Below, one piece after another: positions 1-6,441 of a DNA stretch of 16,891 nucleotides; position 1 is the stretch's first letter; every line of letters begins with the position of its first letter. This DNA comes from an uncultured bacterium (GTDB lineage Bacteria; Verrucomicrobiota; Kiritimatiellia; CAIKKV01; CAITUY01). Below the pieces are notes generated by a model that ran no database searches, was not told the DNA's origin, and was given only the letters and a program-made list of their open reading frames with translations. The DNA is taken from positions 1-16,891 of the forward strand of contig CAIZMS010000307.1 in NCBI GenBank assembly GCA_903934155.1. The letters are read 5' to 3'. The translations under genes and the position numbers were made by a program.

Positions 1-12
1 CCTTCTTTTTCA

Positions 13-98
13 GCCCGGGTGGCGAAATGGCAGACGCAAGGGACTTAAAATCCCTTATCCGCAAGGGTGTGTGGGTTCGAGTCCCACCCCGGGCACCA
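13..98 (+). tRNA. tRNA-Leu (anticodon UAA)
   Basis: Class II tRNA with a long variable arm. The acceptor arm pairs GCCCGGG (13-19) with CCCGGGC (88-94), followed by A and an encoded CCA (96-98). The anticodon stem AGGGA/TCCCT (39-43 and 51-55) encloses the loop CTTAAAA, giving anticodon TAA at 46-48, which reads UUA leucine codons. The T arm is GTGGG-TTCGAGT-CCCAC. The tRNA ends 3 bases before the stop codon of the gene on the opposite strand. Only 12 bases precede it in the window, so its promoter is not visible. Confidence 0.97.
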
Positions 99-101
99 CT
101 C

Positions 102-599
102 CTATTCCGTCTTTCGGAATTTCGCATAGATCGACACACACCACACCGTGCTGAGAGCCAGCAACATCGCCAAGCTAAACCAGACATGGTTCAGCTTGGT
201 CGCTGCGCCGAGGTGCACCTGAAACGACTGATGCGCAAGGTCCAAAAAGAAAATCATAAAACACGATCCGAACCACAAAAGACGAGCCTGCATGAAGATG
301 AACGTTTGTTCGCGTCTCTCTGGCGCGAGCCAGTATTCCTTATGGGGAAGGCTAATCAGTGAGTTCGGAATCTTTTTCAGGGCAAGCCCGCAAACGAGAA
401 TAATCGCCGCCTCGAAGGAAATCGTAACCAAATGCATGATCAGGAATTGCCGCTTGCTGCCCCATGCATCCGGTTGACCAGAGGCGCCAAAGTGCTGGGC
501 CACCTGTTCCGGAAGACATGGATAATAGCACAGGGCATGCACCACACAGACGATGTAAAGGAGAACAAAAACACCCATGGCTGTTTTCTGATTATTCAT
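102..599 (-). CDS. DUF1648-type four-helix membrane protein
   Basis: Small inner-membrane protein of 165 residues, function unknown. Near residues 26-50 it carries LPEQVAQHFGASGQPDAWGS, the characteristic DUF1648 pattern (LPxxVxxHFxxxGxPDxWGSK). About four hydrophobic segments are visible: roughly residues 8-27, 53-75, 105-126 and 136-158. The start at 599 is preferred to the longer frame from 641 because GGGAGGA (608-614) lies 8 bases upstream of this ATG, and the first helix then begins close to the N-terminus. It lies 38 bases downstream of the rubrerythrin gene on the same strand and is probably co-transcribed with it. In Gram-positives DUF1648 domains occur in SdpI-like immunity or signalling membrane proteins, but this short protein shows nothing that assigns such a role. 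Confidence 0.82.
   Translation of the reverse strand: MNNQKTAMGVFVLLYIVCVVHALCYYPCLPEQVAQHFGASGQPDAWGSKRQFLIMHLVTISFEAAIILVCGLALKKIPNSLISLPHKEYWLAPERREQTFIFMQARLLWFGSCFMIFFLDLAHQSFQVHLGAATKLNHVWFSLAMLLALSTVWCVSIYAKFRKTE
104..120 (+). terminator. possible weak terminator hairpin after tRNA-Leu
   Basis: A perfect 6-bp inverted repeat, ATTCCG (104-109) and CGGAAT (115-120), has a 5-base loop and begins 6 bases after the tRNA CCA. Only three U residues follow, so it would be a weak intrinsic terminator or a 3' processing hairpin. It lies within the last codons of the convergent DUF1648-type gene, so it could also be chance coding sequence. Confidence 0.3.
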
Positions 600-607
600 C
601 GTCAGAA

Positions 608-614
608 TCCTCCC
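608..614 (-). promoter_or_regulatory. Shine-Dalgarno site setting the DUF1648 gene start
   Basis: GGGAGGA read on the minus strand, 8 bases upstream of the ATG at 597-599. It decides against the longer in-frame start at 641, which would overlap the rubrerythrin stop codon. Confidence 0.75.
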
Positions 615-637
615 CCGGGGCACCCACTGTGAACCGC

Positions 638-1174
638 TCAATAATTCGCAGGTACCAGTTCAAAGAATGACTGGGGATGATCGCATACCGGACATTTCGC
701 CAGGGCTGCTGTTCCTTCGTGAACAAACCCGCATTCCCGGCAACGCCACTTGACCTTCGTCTCCTTCTTGAAGACCTTGCCCTCTTCCAGATTTTTCAGA
801 AGGGCCAGATAGCGTTCCTGGTGTTCCTTTTCAATCTTGGCAATGTTTTCAAACAGGCGGGCAATGACATCAAACCCCTCCGCACGCGCCTCCTTGGCCA
901 TCCGGGGATACATCTGGGTCCATTCCTCGTGCTCTCCCCCTGCTGCCGCCTTCAGGTTGGCCAGCGTATCGCCAATCCCGCTGAGCGCCTTGAAATGCAA
1001 CTTGGCATGGGTCTTTTCCTGATCAGCCGTCTCCAGAAAAAGGGCCGCAATCTGCTCGTAGCCCTCTTTCTTGGCCACCGAGGCGAAATAGGTGTACTTG
1101 TTCCGCGCCTGCGACTCCCCCGCGAACGCTTCCTTCAGATTCTTCTCCGTCTTCGAACCGATTAATTCTGTCAT
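638..1174 (-). CDS. rbr: rubrerythrin
   Basis: Non-haem iron peroxidase of 178 residues that reduces hydrogen peroxide in the cytoplasm of anaerobes and microaerophiles, taking electrons through rubredoxin or NAD(P)H-linked partners. The N-terminal ferritin-like four-helix domain (about 1-135) has the diiron ligand motifs: E20 in FAGES, E53-K-T-H56 and E115-K-E-H118. The C-terminal rubredoxin-like domain has C145-x2-C148 and C161-x2-C164 for a single FeS4 iron. Order and length fit classical rubrerythrin. The start at 1174 is supported by AGGAGG 7 bases upstream; the longer frame to 1261 has no family similarity in its first 29 residues. It heads a two-gene unit with the DUF1648-type membrane protein. 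Confidence 0.96.
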   Translation of the reverse strand: MTELIGSKTEKNLKEAFAGESQARNKYTYFASVAKKEGYEQIAALFLETADQEKTHAKLHFKALSGIGDTLANLKAAAGGEHEEWTQMYPRMAKEARAEGFDVIARLFENIAKIEKEHQERYLALLKNLEEGKVFKKETKVKWRCRECGFVHEGTAALAKCPVCDHPQSFFELVPANY

Positions 1175-1181
1175 GATAGTT

Positions 1182-1187
1182 CCTCCT
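1182..1187 (-). promoter_or_regulatory. Shine-Dalgarno site of rubrerythrin
   Basis: A perfect AGGAGG on the minus strand, 7 bases before the ATG at 1172-1174. It fixes the start codon and is the strongest ribosome binding site in the window, consistent with high expression. Confidence 0.85.
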
Positions 1188-1205
1188 TTATTTTTAGGAT
1201 GTAAG

Positions 1206-1234
1206 ACTCTACAACGAACTGAGCAATTTGTGAA
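1206..1234 (-). promoter_or_regulatory. sigma70-like promoter of rubrerythrin
   Basis: On the minus strand, TTCACA (1234-1229, 5 of 6 to TTGACA) and TAGAGT (1211-1206, 4 of 6 to TATAAT) are separated by exactly 17 bases. The predicted start near 1199 gives a leader of about 25 bases that contains the Shine-Dalgarno site. The box sequences are seen directly; activity is inferred. Confidence 0.55.
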
Positions 1235-1256
1235 CACCAGAGAATGAAAATAAGTT
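1228..1256 (+). promoter_or_regulatory. weak candidate promoter of the QueG-like gene
   Basis: TTGTGA (1228-1233) and TAAGTT (1251-1256) are 17 bases apart, with the -10 box 16 bases before the ATG at 1273. The match to consensus is poor (4 of 6 and 3 of 6). The -35 hexamer lies over the -35 hexamer of the divergent rubrerythrin promoter. Confidence 0.25.
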
Positions 1257-1272
1257 ACCATCCCCGTTTCTC

Positions 1273-2181
1273 ATGCCCTTGAAAGACCAGATCAAGTCAC
1301 TCGCCTCAGTCCTCGGCTATCATGCCTGCGGTATCGCTGGCGTGCACCCCTTTGAGGATTACCGAACCAGCCTTCATGAACTTGCGCAGCGTTTCCCGGA
1401 ATCCGCGGAGCTGTGTCGTCGAATGGAACGACGTGCGGAACCCCTGAGAATGAATCCCTGGGCCCGGTCCATCGTGGTCTGCGTCCGTCGTTATGGGAAA
1501 TATGCCATTCCTGAATCGGTGGCCAATCATATCGGCCGAAACTATCTCTGCGACCGGCGCATCCCGAACTGCCCCGACACCCTGATGCCGAAACGCATGA
1601 AAGAGGGTATGGCGTCCTTGGGAATGCGGGTGCGGACCGGCGGCGTCCCGTCCCGCGAGGCCGCCGTGCGGGCCGGAATCGTCCAGATCGGGAAGAACGG
1701 ATTTGCCTACGCGCCCGGGTGCGGCTCCTGGATTAACATCGAGGCATGGATGGTGGACACGCCTCTGGAGCCTGACCTCCCGGCCACCACGGCACCCTGC
1801 CCTGAGGGATGCCATGCCTGCCTCGATGCCTGTCGCACCAAGGCCCTGGCCGCACCCTATGTCACCCGAATCCACCACTGCATCGCCTATCTGACCTATG
1901 AGGCGCCGGAACCGATACCGCCGGAGCTGGAAGCTAAAATGGGCCCCTGGATCTACGGGTGTGATGATTGCCAATGGGTGTGCCCCATGAATCAGGACCA
2001 GTGGAACGCTACTGAACCCGCACCCTGGATCACCGGGGTAGCTGACGCTTTAACCCCCAAGGCTCTCGCCGTCATGGATCAGGAAACCTATGCCAAGGTG
2101 GTTCACCCCCTCTTCGGCTACATCCCTCTGAACAATCTGAACCGATGGCATGCGAACGCCAAAAGGGTTTCCGAAAAATGA
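1273..2181 (+). CDS. epoxyqueuosine reductase-like double [4Fe-4S] protein (QueG paralogue)
   Basis: A 302-residue protein of the QueG/reductive-dehalogenase-like superfamily, whose known member QueG uses cobalamin and two [4Fe-4S] clusters to reduce epoxyqueuosine in tRNA. It aligns with QueG from the N-terminus (KSLASVLGYHACGIAG) through CIAYLTYE (203-210) and YGCDDCQWVCP (228-238). Cluster cysteines are C176, C180, C183, C187, C203, C230, C233 and C237. Three oddities argue against true QueG. In an ungapped match of the substrate loop, the position of the catalytic Asp (VDSAP in E. coli QueG, from memory) is Arg121 (VRTGG). The first cluster motif has one extra residue and CP is replaced by CR. 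The C-terminal tail is about 75 residues shorter than in E. coli QueG. No clear Shine-Dalgarno precedes the ATG. The fold is sure; the substrate is unknown. Confidence 0.8.
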   Translation: MPLKDQIKSLASVLGYHACGIAGVHPFEDYRTSLHELAQRFPESAELCRRMERRAEPLRMNPWARSIVVCVRRYGKYAIPESVANHIGRNYLCDRRIPNCPDTLMPKRMKEGMASLGMRVRTGGVPSREAAVRAGIVQIGKNGFAYAPGCGSWINIEAWMVDTPLEPDLPATTAPCPEGCHACLDACRTKALAAPYVTRIHHCIAYLTYEAPEPIPPELEAKMGPWIYGCDDCQWVCPMNQDQWNATEPAPWITGVADALTPKALAVMDQETYAKVVHPLFGYIPLNNLNRWHANAKRVSEK

Positions 2182-2186
2182 ATGAA

Positions 2187-2215
2187 TTGATGAAATAAAC
2201 GGGGAATGATATTTT
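2187..2215 (+). promoter_or_regulatory. candidate promoter of murCB with very short leader
   Basis: TTGATG (2187-2192) and TATTTT (2210-2215) are separated by 17 bases, each 4 of 6 to consensus. The -10 box ends 15 bases before the ATG at 2231, so the leader would be about 8-10 bases, and no Shine-Dalgarno-like purine run is present in it. Confidence 0.4.
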
Positions 2216-2230
2216 GAATCCCTTTTCGCC

Positions 2231-4561
2231 ATGAACACGCCGACAATTCCGCAAAACTCGCCAAGCACCCTGCCGCAACGCATCCAGACCGGCATCGGCC
2301 ATGTTCATTTCGCCGGTATCTGCGGCATCGGCATGGCCGGCCTCGCCATCCTGCTTAAGTCCCGCGGCTTCACGGTATCGGGTTGCGACCTGATGATCAA
2401 TAAACTCGCGGGCTGGCTCCGGGAACGGGACATCATGGTCGTTGAACGCCATTCCCCTACCCATCTGACCGCTGATGTCCAATGGGTTGTCCGTAGCGCG
2501 GCAGTTCCCGAGACATCCGAAGAAATCCAAGCGGCGATATCGCGAGGAATTCCTGTCTTCAAACGGGGTGAGGTGCTGGCCGCCCTGCTGGGGGAAACCT
2601 CTTTCGTGGCGGTCGCCGGAACCCACGGCAAAACTACCACATCCTCCTTCATTGCCCAGATCCTGACCCTGACTGGCCGCGCACCTTCCTTCTGTATCGG
2701 CGGCGAGGCGGGACCCCTGGGCGGGGTTGCCGGAATCGGAACGGGAGGCATCACCGTGGTCGAGGCCGACGAAAGTGACGGCACGCTCGCCCTGTATTCC
2801 CCGGATATTGCCGTGGTCACCAATGTCGAGTTCGACCATATGGAACATTTCGAGGGGATCGACGCTTTTGAAGAATGTTTCCGGACATTCATCCGCCAAA
2901 CGCGTCGCCGGATCCTGTACTGCGTTGATGATCCCCGTGCCGCCAAAATCTGCGGAGCCCACCCTCATGCCGCCTCATTCGGATTTTCCAAGGAGGCCGA
3001 CCTGCGGGCCGAGCCCCTGCGGGAAACCGCCTCCGGAACAGAGTTCCGGCTGACACGGGCGGGAACCCCGCTTGGACTCTTTACCGTTCCCGCACCCGGC
3101 CGTCACAATGTTCTGAATGCCCTGGCCTGTCTGGCCGTTGGCCTTGAGCTGGAAATCCCCCTGTCGCTGCTCCAGGGGGCGATGGCCAAAGTAGCCCTGC
3201 CCCGCCGTCGGTTCGAGCGGATTATTGACCGTGCCGATCTCGTTGTCATTTCCGATTATGCCCACCACCCCTCCGAAATCGCCGCCTTGGTCACTGCCAC
3301 CGGCCACCTCCACCGGCCGCGCAGCCTGGCGGTGTTTCAGCCCCATCGCTACACCCGGACCCGTGCTTTGGGCCCCGACTTCCCGCCCGCTTTCAAGGGA
3401 CTGGACGAAGTGGTATTGTGCCCGGTCTATGCCGCCTCGGAGCCCCCGCTCGCAGGAGGATCCATCTGGGACCTGTACGCCCTTTGCCGCAACCCTCCGG
3501 ACTTGAACATCAAGGTCGCCTCTTCCCTCCGCAACGCCTGGGACTATTCTCGAGGCCAATTGCAAATCGGCGATGCGTTTCTGGTCATCGGCGCCGGCGA
3601 CGTGGAACGCATTGCCGGCTGGGCGCGTGACGATCTGGGCCGAAAGCGCATCGAGGAACTCGCCAGCCCTGTGAGCCGGGCCATCCGCGAAATTGACCTG
3701 CAGTCGACCCTGATCAAGGGTCGTGAACCACTGGCCCATCGCACCACACTGGGCGTCGGGGGACATGCCGATCTCTGGATGGAAGTCGCCAACGAAGATG
3801 ACCTCCTCAAAATCGCGAAATGGACCCGCGCCGCCATGATCCCCTTCCAGATCCTGGGCGGCGGCAGTAATGTTCTCATCAGTGACCTCGGCGTGCGGGG
3901 TGTTGTGGCTCGCCTGGCCGGGGAGCCCTTCCGTCGCATCTCGGAACGCGAAAAACTCGTGGTGGCAGGCGCCGGAACACCCCTGACGAAACTTCTAACC
4001 TGGTGTGCGGATCAGGGTTTGGCTGGACTGGAATTTCTTGAATCTATTCCCGGCACCGTCGGCGGTGCCGTCAAGGGCAATGCCGGCGCCTGGGGAAAAT
4101 CCATCGCCGACACCCTGGCCTGGGTGCGTTTCATTGACCGCGATGACCGGATAAGCCTGATCCATCGCCACGATCTGGACTTCGGCTATCGCTCCTGTCC
4201 GGCCTTGCGAGACCAGATCATCCTCGAAGCCGCCTTTCAGCTTACGCCCGGCAATCCTGACACGATACTCCGGGAACGAACGGAACTGGCGCAACGCCGC
4301 GTCTGGATGAAAGGACTTCGGTCCGCCGGCTCGATTTTCAAAAATCCACCCGGCGGCTTTGCAGGACAATTGATCGAACAGGCCGGCTTCAAGGGATTCT
4401 CCGTGGGGGGCGCCTCAATTTCCTCGCACCATGCCAACGTCATCGTCACGACCCCGCTCGCCCGGGCTTCCGATGTCATGGCCGTACTCGAAATCACCCG
4501 GGCGGAAGTCCATCGCCAATCCGGAATCCGGCTGGAAACCGAAATCCAGATTCTGGAATAA
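2231..4561 (+). CDS. murCB: MurC-MurB fusion: UDP-MurNAc-L-alanine ligase / UDP-GlcNAc-enolpyruvate reductase
   Basis: Bifunctional cytoplasmic enzyme of 776 residues for peptidoglycan precursor synthesis. The MurC part (about 20-465) adds L-alanine to UDP-MurNAc using ATP. It has the N-terminal nucleotide loop GICGIGMAG (29-37), the Mur-ligase P-loop GTHGKTTT (130-137), the conserved TNVEFDHMEHF stretch (197-207) and SDYAHHPSEI (341-350). The MurB part (about 480-776) makes UDP-MurNAc with FAD and NADPH. It has TTLGVGG (505-511), the FAD loop GGGSNVL (543-549), SIPGTVGGAV (605-614), Y653, the proton-donor Ser in SAGSIFKNP (S701) and the closing LETEI (768-772). Each half is full length with its key residues, so both activities are expected. 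The halves act on adjacent steps, in the order MurB then MurC. A linker around 465-500 joins them with no sign of a frameshift. The ATG at 2231 lacks a Shine-Dalgarno. Confidence 0.95.
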   Translation: MNTPTIPQNSPSTLPQRIQTGIGHVHFAGICGIGMAGLAILLKSRGFTVSGCDLMINKLAGWLRERDIMVVERHSPTHLTADVQWVVRSAAVPETSEEIQAAISRGIPVFKRGEVLAALLGETSFVAVAGTHGKTTTSSFIAQILTLTGRAPSFCIGGEAGPLGGVAGIGTGGITVVEADESDGTLALYSPDIAVVTNVEFDHMEHFEGIDAFEECFRTFIRQTRRRILYCVDDPRAAKICGAHPHAASFGFSKEADLRAEPLRETASGTEFRLTRAGTPLGLFTVPAPGRHNVLNALACLAVGLELEIPLSLLQGAMAKVALPRRRFERIIDRADLVVISDYAHHPSEIAALVTATGHLHRPRSLAVFQPHRYTRTRALGPDFPPAFKGLDEVVLCPVYAASEPPLAGGSIWDLYALCRNPPDLNIKVASSLRNAWDYSRGQLQIGDAFLVIGAGDVERIAGWARDDLGRKRIEELASPVSRAIREIDLQSTLIKGREPLAHRTTLGVGGHADLWMEVANEDDLLKIAKWTRAAMIPFQILGGGSNVLISDLGVRGVVARLAGEPFRRISEREKLVVAGAGTPLTKLLTWCADQGLAGLEFLESIPGTVGGAVKGNAGAWGKSIADTLAWVRFIDRDDRISLIHRHDLDFGYRSCPALRDQIILEAAFQLTPGNPDTILRERTELAQRRVWMKGLRSAGSIFKNPPGGFAGQLIEQAGFKGFSVGGASISSHHANVIVTTPLARASDVMAVLEITRAEVHRQSGIRLETEIQILE

Positions 4562-4600
4562 ACCGACGATTCCGATGATGCAGTTCAGCGAAAATCATGC

Positions 4601-4606
4601 TAGGTT
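4601..4606 (+). promoter_or_regulatory. possible extended -10 element before the small helical protein gene
   Basis: TGC-TAGGTT resembles an extended -10 element (TGn plus TATAAT-like hexamer), with no convincing -35. It lies in the 74-base gap after murCB and would give a leader containing the Shine-Dalgarno AAAGGA at 4625-4630. This would be the head of the long 4636-12544 operon. Weak evidence. Confidence 0.25.
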
Positions 4607-4635
4607 AAGTCCGCAACAGGAAAGAAAGGACATCC

Positions 4636-5013
4636 ATGACCTTGAAAGAACTGTCTCGTAATGAGCAACTCGCCCTTGTGGCCCTGACGGAAGTAGCCGT
4701 TATCAGCGATCGCACCATTACCGATGCTGAGGTGGCTCAGATCGAGGATATCGTCGATGAACTGGGAGACGACACCTTTCAGGAACTGGCTGATGAGGCA
4801 GAGAGCCGCTTCCCCGACCGGAGCTCCCTCAAGGCCTTTCTGAAAACCATCACCAATCCTGACGCGCGCGAGCTCATCCTAGGAACCATTCTCTCCGAAA
4901 CACTCGCCGACACCCTTCCGCATGAACAGGCTGAATTCATGGACTGGTTGGCTCGGGAGTGGACCATCCAGATCAAGGTGAGTGGAATCCTGAACGAAAC
5001 CCAGGAGGGATGA
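4636..5013 (+). CDS. small acidic all-helical protein, TerB-like fold possible
   Basis: A 125-residue acidic protein with no signal peptide or membrane segment. Segments rich in Glu, Asp, Leu and Ala (for example ITDAEVAQIEDIVDELGDD, about 28-46) suggest a bundle of amphipathic helices. The early alternation of a hydrophobic helix (LALVALTEVAVI) with an acidic TDAEVAQIEDI segment recalls TerB-like domains, but I cannot name a family with confidence. The start is supported by AAAGGA 5 bases upstream. It is first in a tightly packed series; the porin gene starts 5 bases after its stop codon, and the porin's Shine-Dalgarno lies within its last codons. Function unknown. Confidence 0.75.
   Translation: MTLKELSRNEQLALVALTEVAVISDRTITDAEVAQIEDIVDELGDDTFQELADEAESRFPDRSSLKAFLKTITNPDARELILGTILSETLADTLPHEQAEFMDWLAREWTIQIKVSGILNETQEG
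5003..5008 (+). promoter_or_regulatory. Shine-Dalgarno site setting the porin start
   Basis: AGGAGG lies 10 bases before the ATG at 5019. The in-frame ATG at 5010 is only 1 base from it and would be too close, so translation probably starts at 5019, giving a clean signal peptide. Confidence 0.7.
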
Positions 5014-5018
5014 TCCCC

Positions 5019-6440
5019 ATGTTTCGTCGATTCCCGCTCCTGAAACTGGCCTTACTAGCCCTTCTTTCAACAGCGACTTCAGTCCGCTCAGGCGAGGCCA
5101 CATCCTTCCGCTATGGAGTGGATGAGCGTGTCCGGTGGGAGTATTTCGACCACATCCCAAGCAAGGTGGATGTGCCAACCTATAGCCGGAATGGCGAAAA
5201 TGACTATTTCCGGTTCCGGACCCGGCTATGGTCCGAACTGGATCTTCGTCCCTCGGTCACCGCCCGGGCACGGATCGTCAACGAAAGCCGGGCCTGGTTG
5301 TATCCCGACATGACTGAAAAACTTCAGCGCTCCTCCTCGGAATGGCCTGATGAGTGGGTTTTCGACAACCTCTACCTGGAAGCCCGGGACTTGCTCAACA
5401 AGAGTATGGATGTCCGCGTTGGCCGTCAGGATCTCCTATACGGGAACGGCCGGGTCATTTTCGACGGAACTCCGGGCGATGGCTCACGAACGCTTTATTT
5501 CAATGCCATCAAGGCAACCCTCAAATCAATTCCGAACTCCCAGCTGGATTGCTTCGGCCTCTACAACTCACCGGAAGACCAGTGGGCCATCAACGGGGCC
5601 CAGCGGGACCTGTCGGCTTTCTCCAAGGCCCCTGAGGGAGTCACTGAAAGCGGAGCTGGACTGTACCTGATCAATTCAGCACTCGAAAAACTTCCCTTTG
5701 AGGCGTACCTGATCCATAAGCGGGAAAGCGGCTACAGCCAGCCGGTGAAGCCCAATGCCTCGGGCACCTTTGCCGCCCCTGCCTTTGCCTGGCAAACTCT
5801 CGACACCTCGGCCGGGGTCTTACGGAATCCCGATTTTGAAATTGAGACCGCCGGATTCCGGCTGATGCCGGTGTTTAATGAAACCCTGACCGGCAATCTG
5901 GAAGTTGCAGGCCAATACGGCACCCATGGCGATACCGAGATGCACGGGTTCATGGTTGACGCAACTCTCGCCCAAACGCTTTCCGCCACCCCCGCCACCC
6001 CGACCTTGAAAGCCGGACTCTATCTGCTTTCCGGCGACAACCCCAATACGACCTCTGACGAAGGATGGAATCCCCTCTGGTCGCGTTGCCCCCAAAGCAG
6101 CGATTTGCTTTCCTTTGCCTACGATGCCGAGCAATCCGCCTTCCGATGGTCCAACCTGATTGACCCCAACCTCAGCCTCTCCATTACCCCCACCAAACGG
6201 ACCAAGACCACCGCCACCATCCATTATTTGGCGGCCTTTGAGGCGGACGGGAACGGCGGGGGGCGGGAACGCGGATGGATGGGCCAATTACGGCAGGACT
6301 TCGTTGTGGCCGAAAATGCACTCCGCCCGAAGGATAAGCTGGCAACCTACTTCCTGGTTGAATGCCTGGAGCCTGGAAACTATTACAAACAAAAGAACAC
6401 CGCCCTCTTTGCCCGGTGGGAAATCCTCTATACCTTTTAA
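5019..6440 (+). CDS. alginate-export-family outer-membrane β-barrel porin
   Basis: Outer-membrane protein of 473 residues. The N-terminus MFRRFPLLKLALLALLSTAT is a typical Sec signal peptide with cleavage likely around residues 24-27. The mature part is rich in alternating aromatic strands and opens with RYGVDERVRWEYFDH. A block at 132-166 (VRVGRQDLLYGNGRV followed by FDGTPGDGSRTLYFNAIKA) is typical of the alginate export/AlgE-like porin family. The protein ends in Phe (ILYTF), the usual β-barrel assembly signal. Such porins pass anionic polysaccharides or small solutes; the substrate here cannot be read from sequence. It is followed after one base by a sugar-phosphate transferase, which fits an exopolysaccharide role, but no polymerase, flippase or alginate genes are nearby. 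It could instead be a general carbohydrate porin. Confidence 0.85.
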   Translation: MFRRFPLLKLALLALLSTATSVRSGEATSFRYGVDERVRWEYFDHIPSKVDVPTYSRNGENDYFRFRTRLWSELDLRPSVTARARIVNESRAWLYPDMTEKLQRSSSEWPDEWVFDNLYLEARDLLNKSMDVRVGRQDLLYGNGRVIFDGTPGDGSRTLYFNAIKATLKSIPNSQLDCFGLYNSPEDQWAINGAQRDLSAFSKAPEGVTESGAGLYLINSALEKLPFEAYLIHKRESGYSQPVKPNASGTFAAPAFAWQTLDTSAGVLRNPDFEIETAGFRLMPVFNETLTGNLEVAGQYGTHGDTEMHGFMVDATLAQTLSATPATPTLKAGLYLLSGDNPNTTSDEGWNPLWSRCPQSSDLLSFAYDAEQSAFRWSNLIDPNLSLSITPTKRTKTTATIHYLAAFEADGNGGGRERGWMGQLRQDFVVAENALRPKDKLATYFLVECLEPGNYYKQKNTALFARWEILYTF

Positions 6441-6441
6441 T

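Noticed and set aside
27..362. 111-residue plus-strand frame beginning inside the tRNA
   Set aside because: Its first part is the tRNA read as protein (the VWVRVPPRAP pattern from the T arm) and the rest is antisense to the DUF1648-type gene.
1306..1974. 222-residue minus-strand frame opposite the QueG-like gene
   Set aside because: Shadow of a well-supported gene in GC-rich DNA; no domain and no ribosome binding site seen.
1273..2181. Straight call of the iron-sulfur protein as QueG
   Set aside because: The catalytic Asp position is Arg, the cluster spacing differs and the C-terminal tail is missing, so I gave only a QueG-like call.
2072..3766. Two long minus-strand frames (298 and 263 residues) opposite murCB
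   Set aside because: Composition is Gly/Asp/Gln/Arg-rich without any motif, as expected for antisense of a GC-rich gene; the plus-strand frame carries all the MurC and MurB motifs.
4551..4573. Inverted repeat GGAAT/ATTCC at the end of murCB as terminator
   Set aside because: Only 5 bp of stem with a 9-base loop and no following T run.
6160..6441. Upstream extension of the sugar transferase frame into the porin gene
   Set aside because: The 94 added residues are Pro/Arg-rich out-of-frame porin sequence with no family similarity; the ATG at 6442 directly after the porin stop fits the family's N-terminus.
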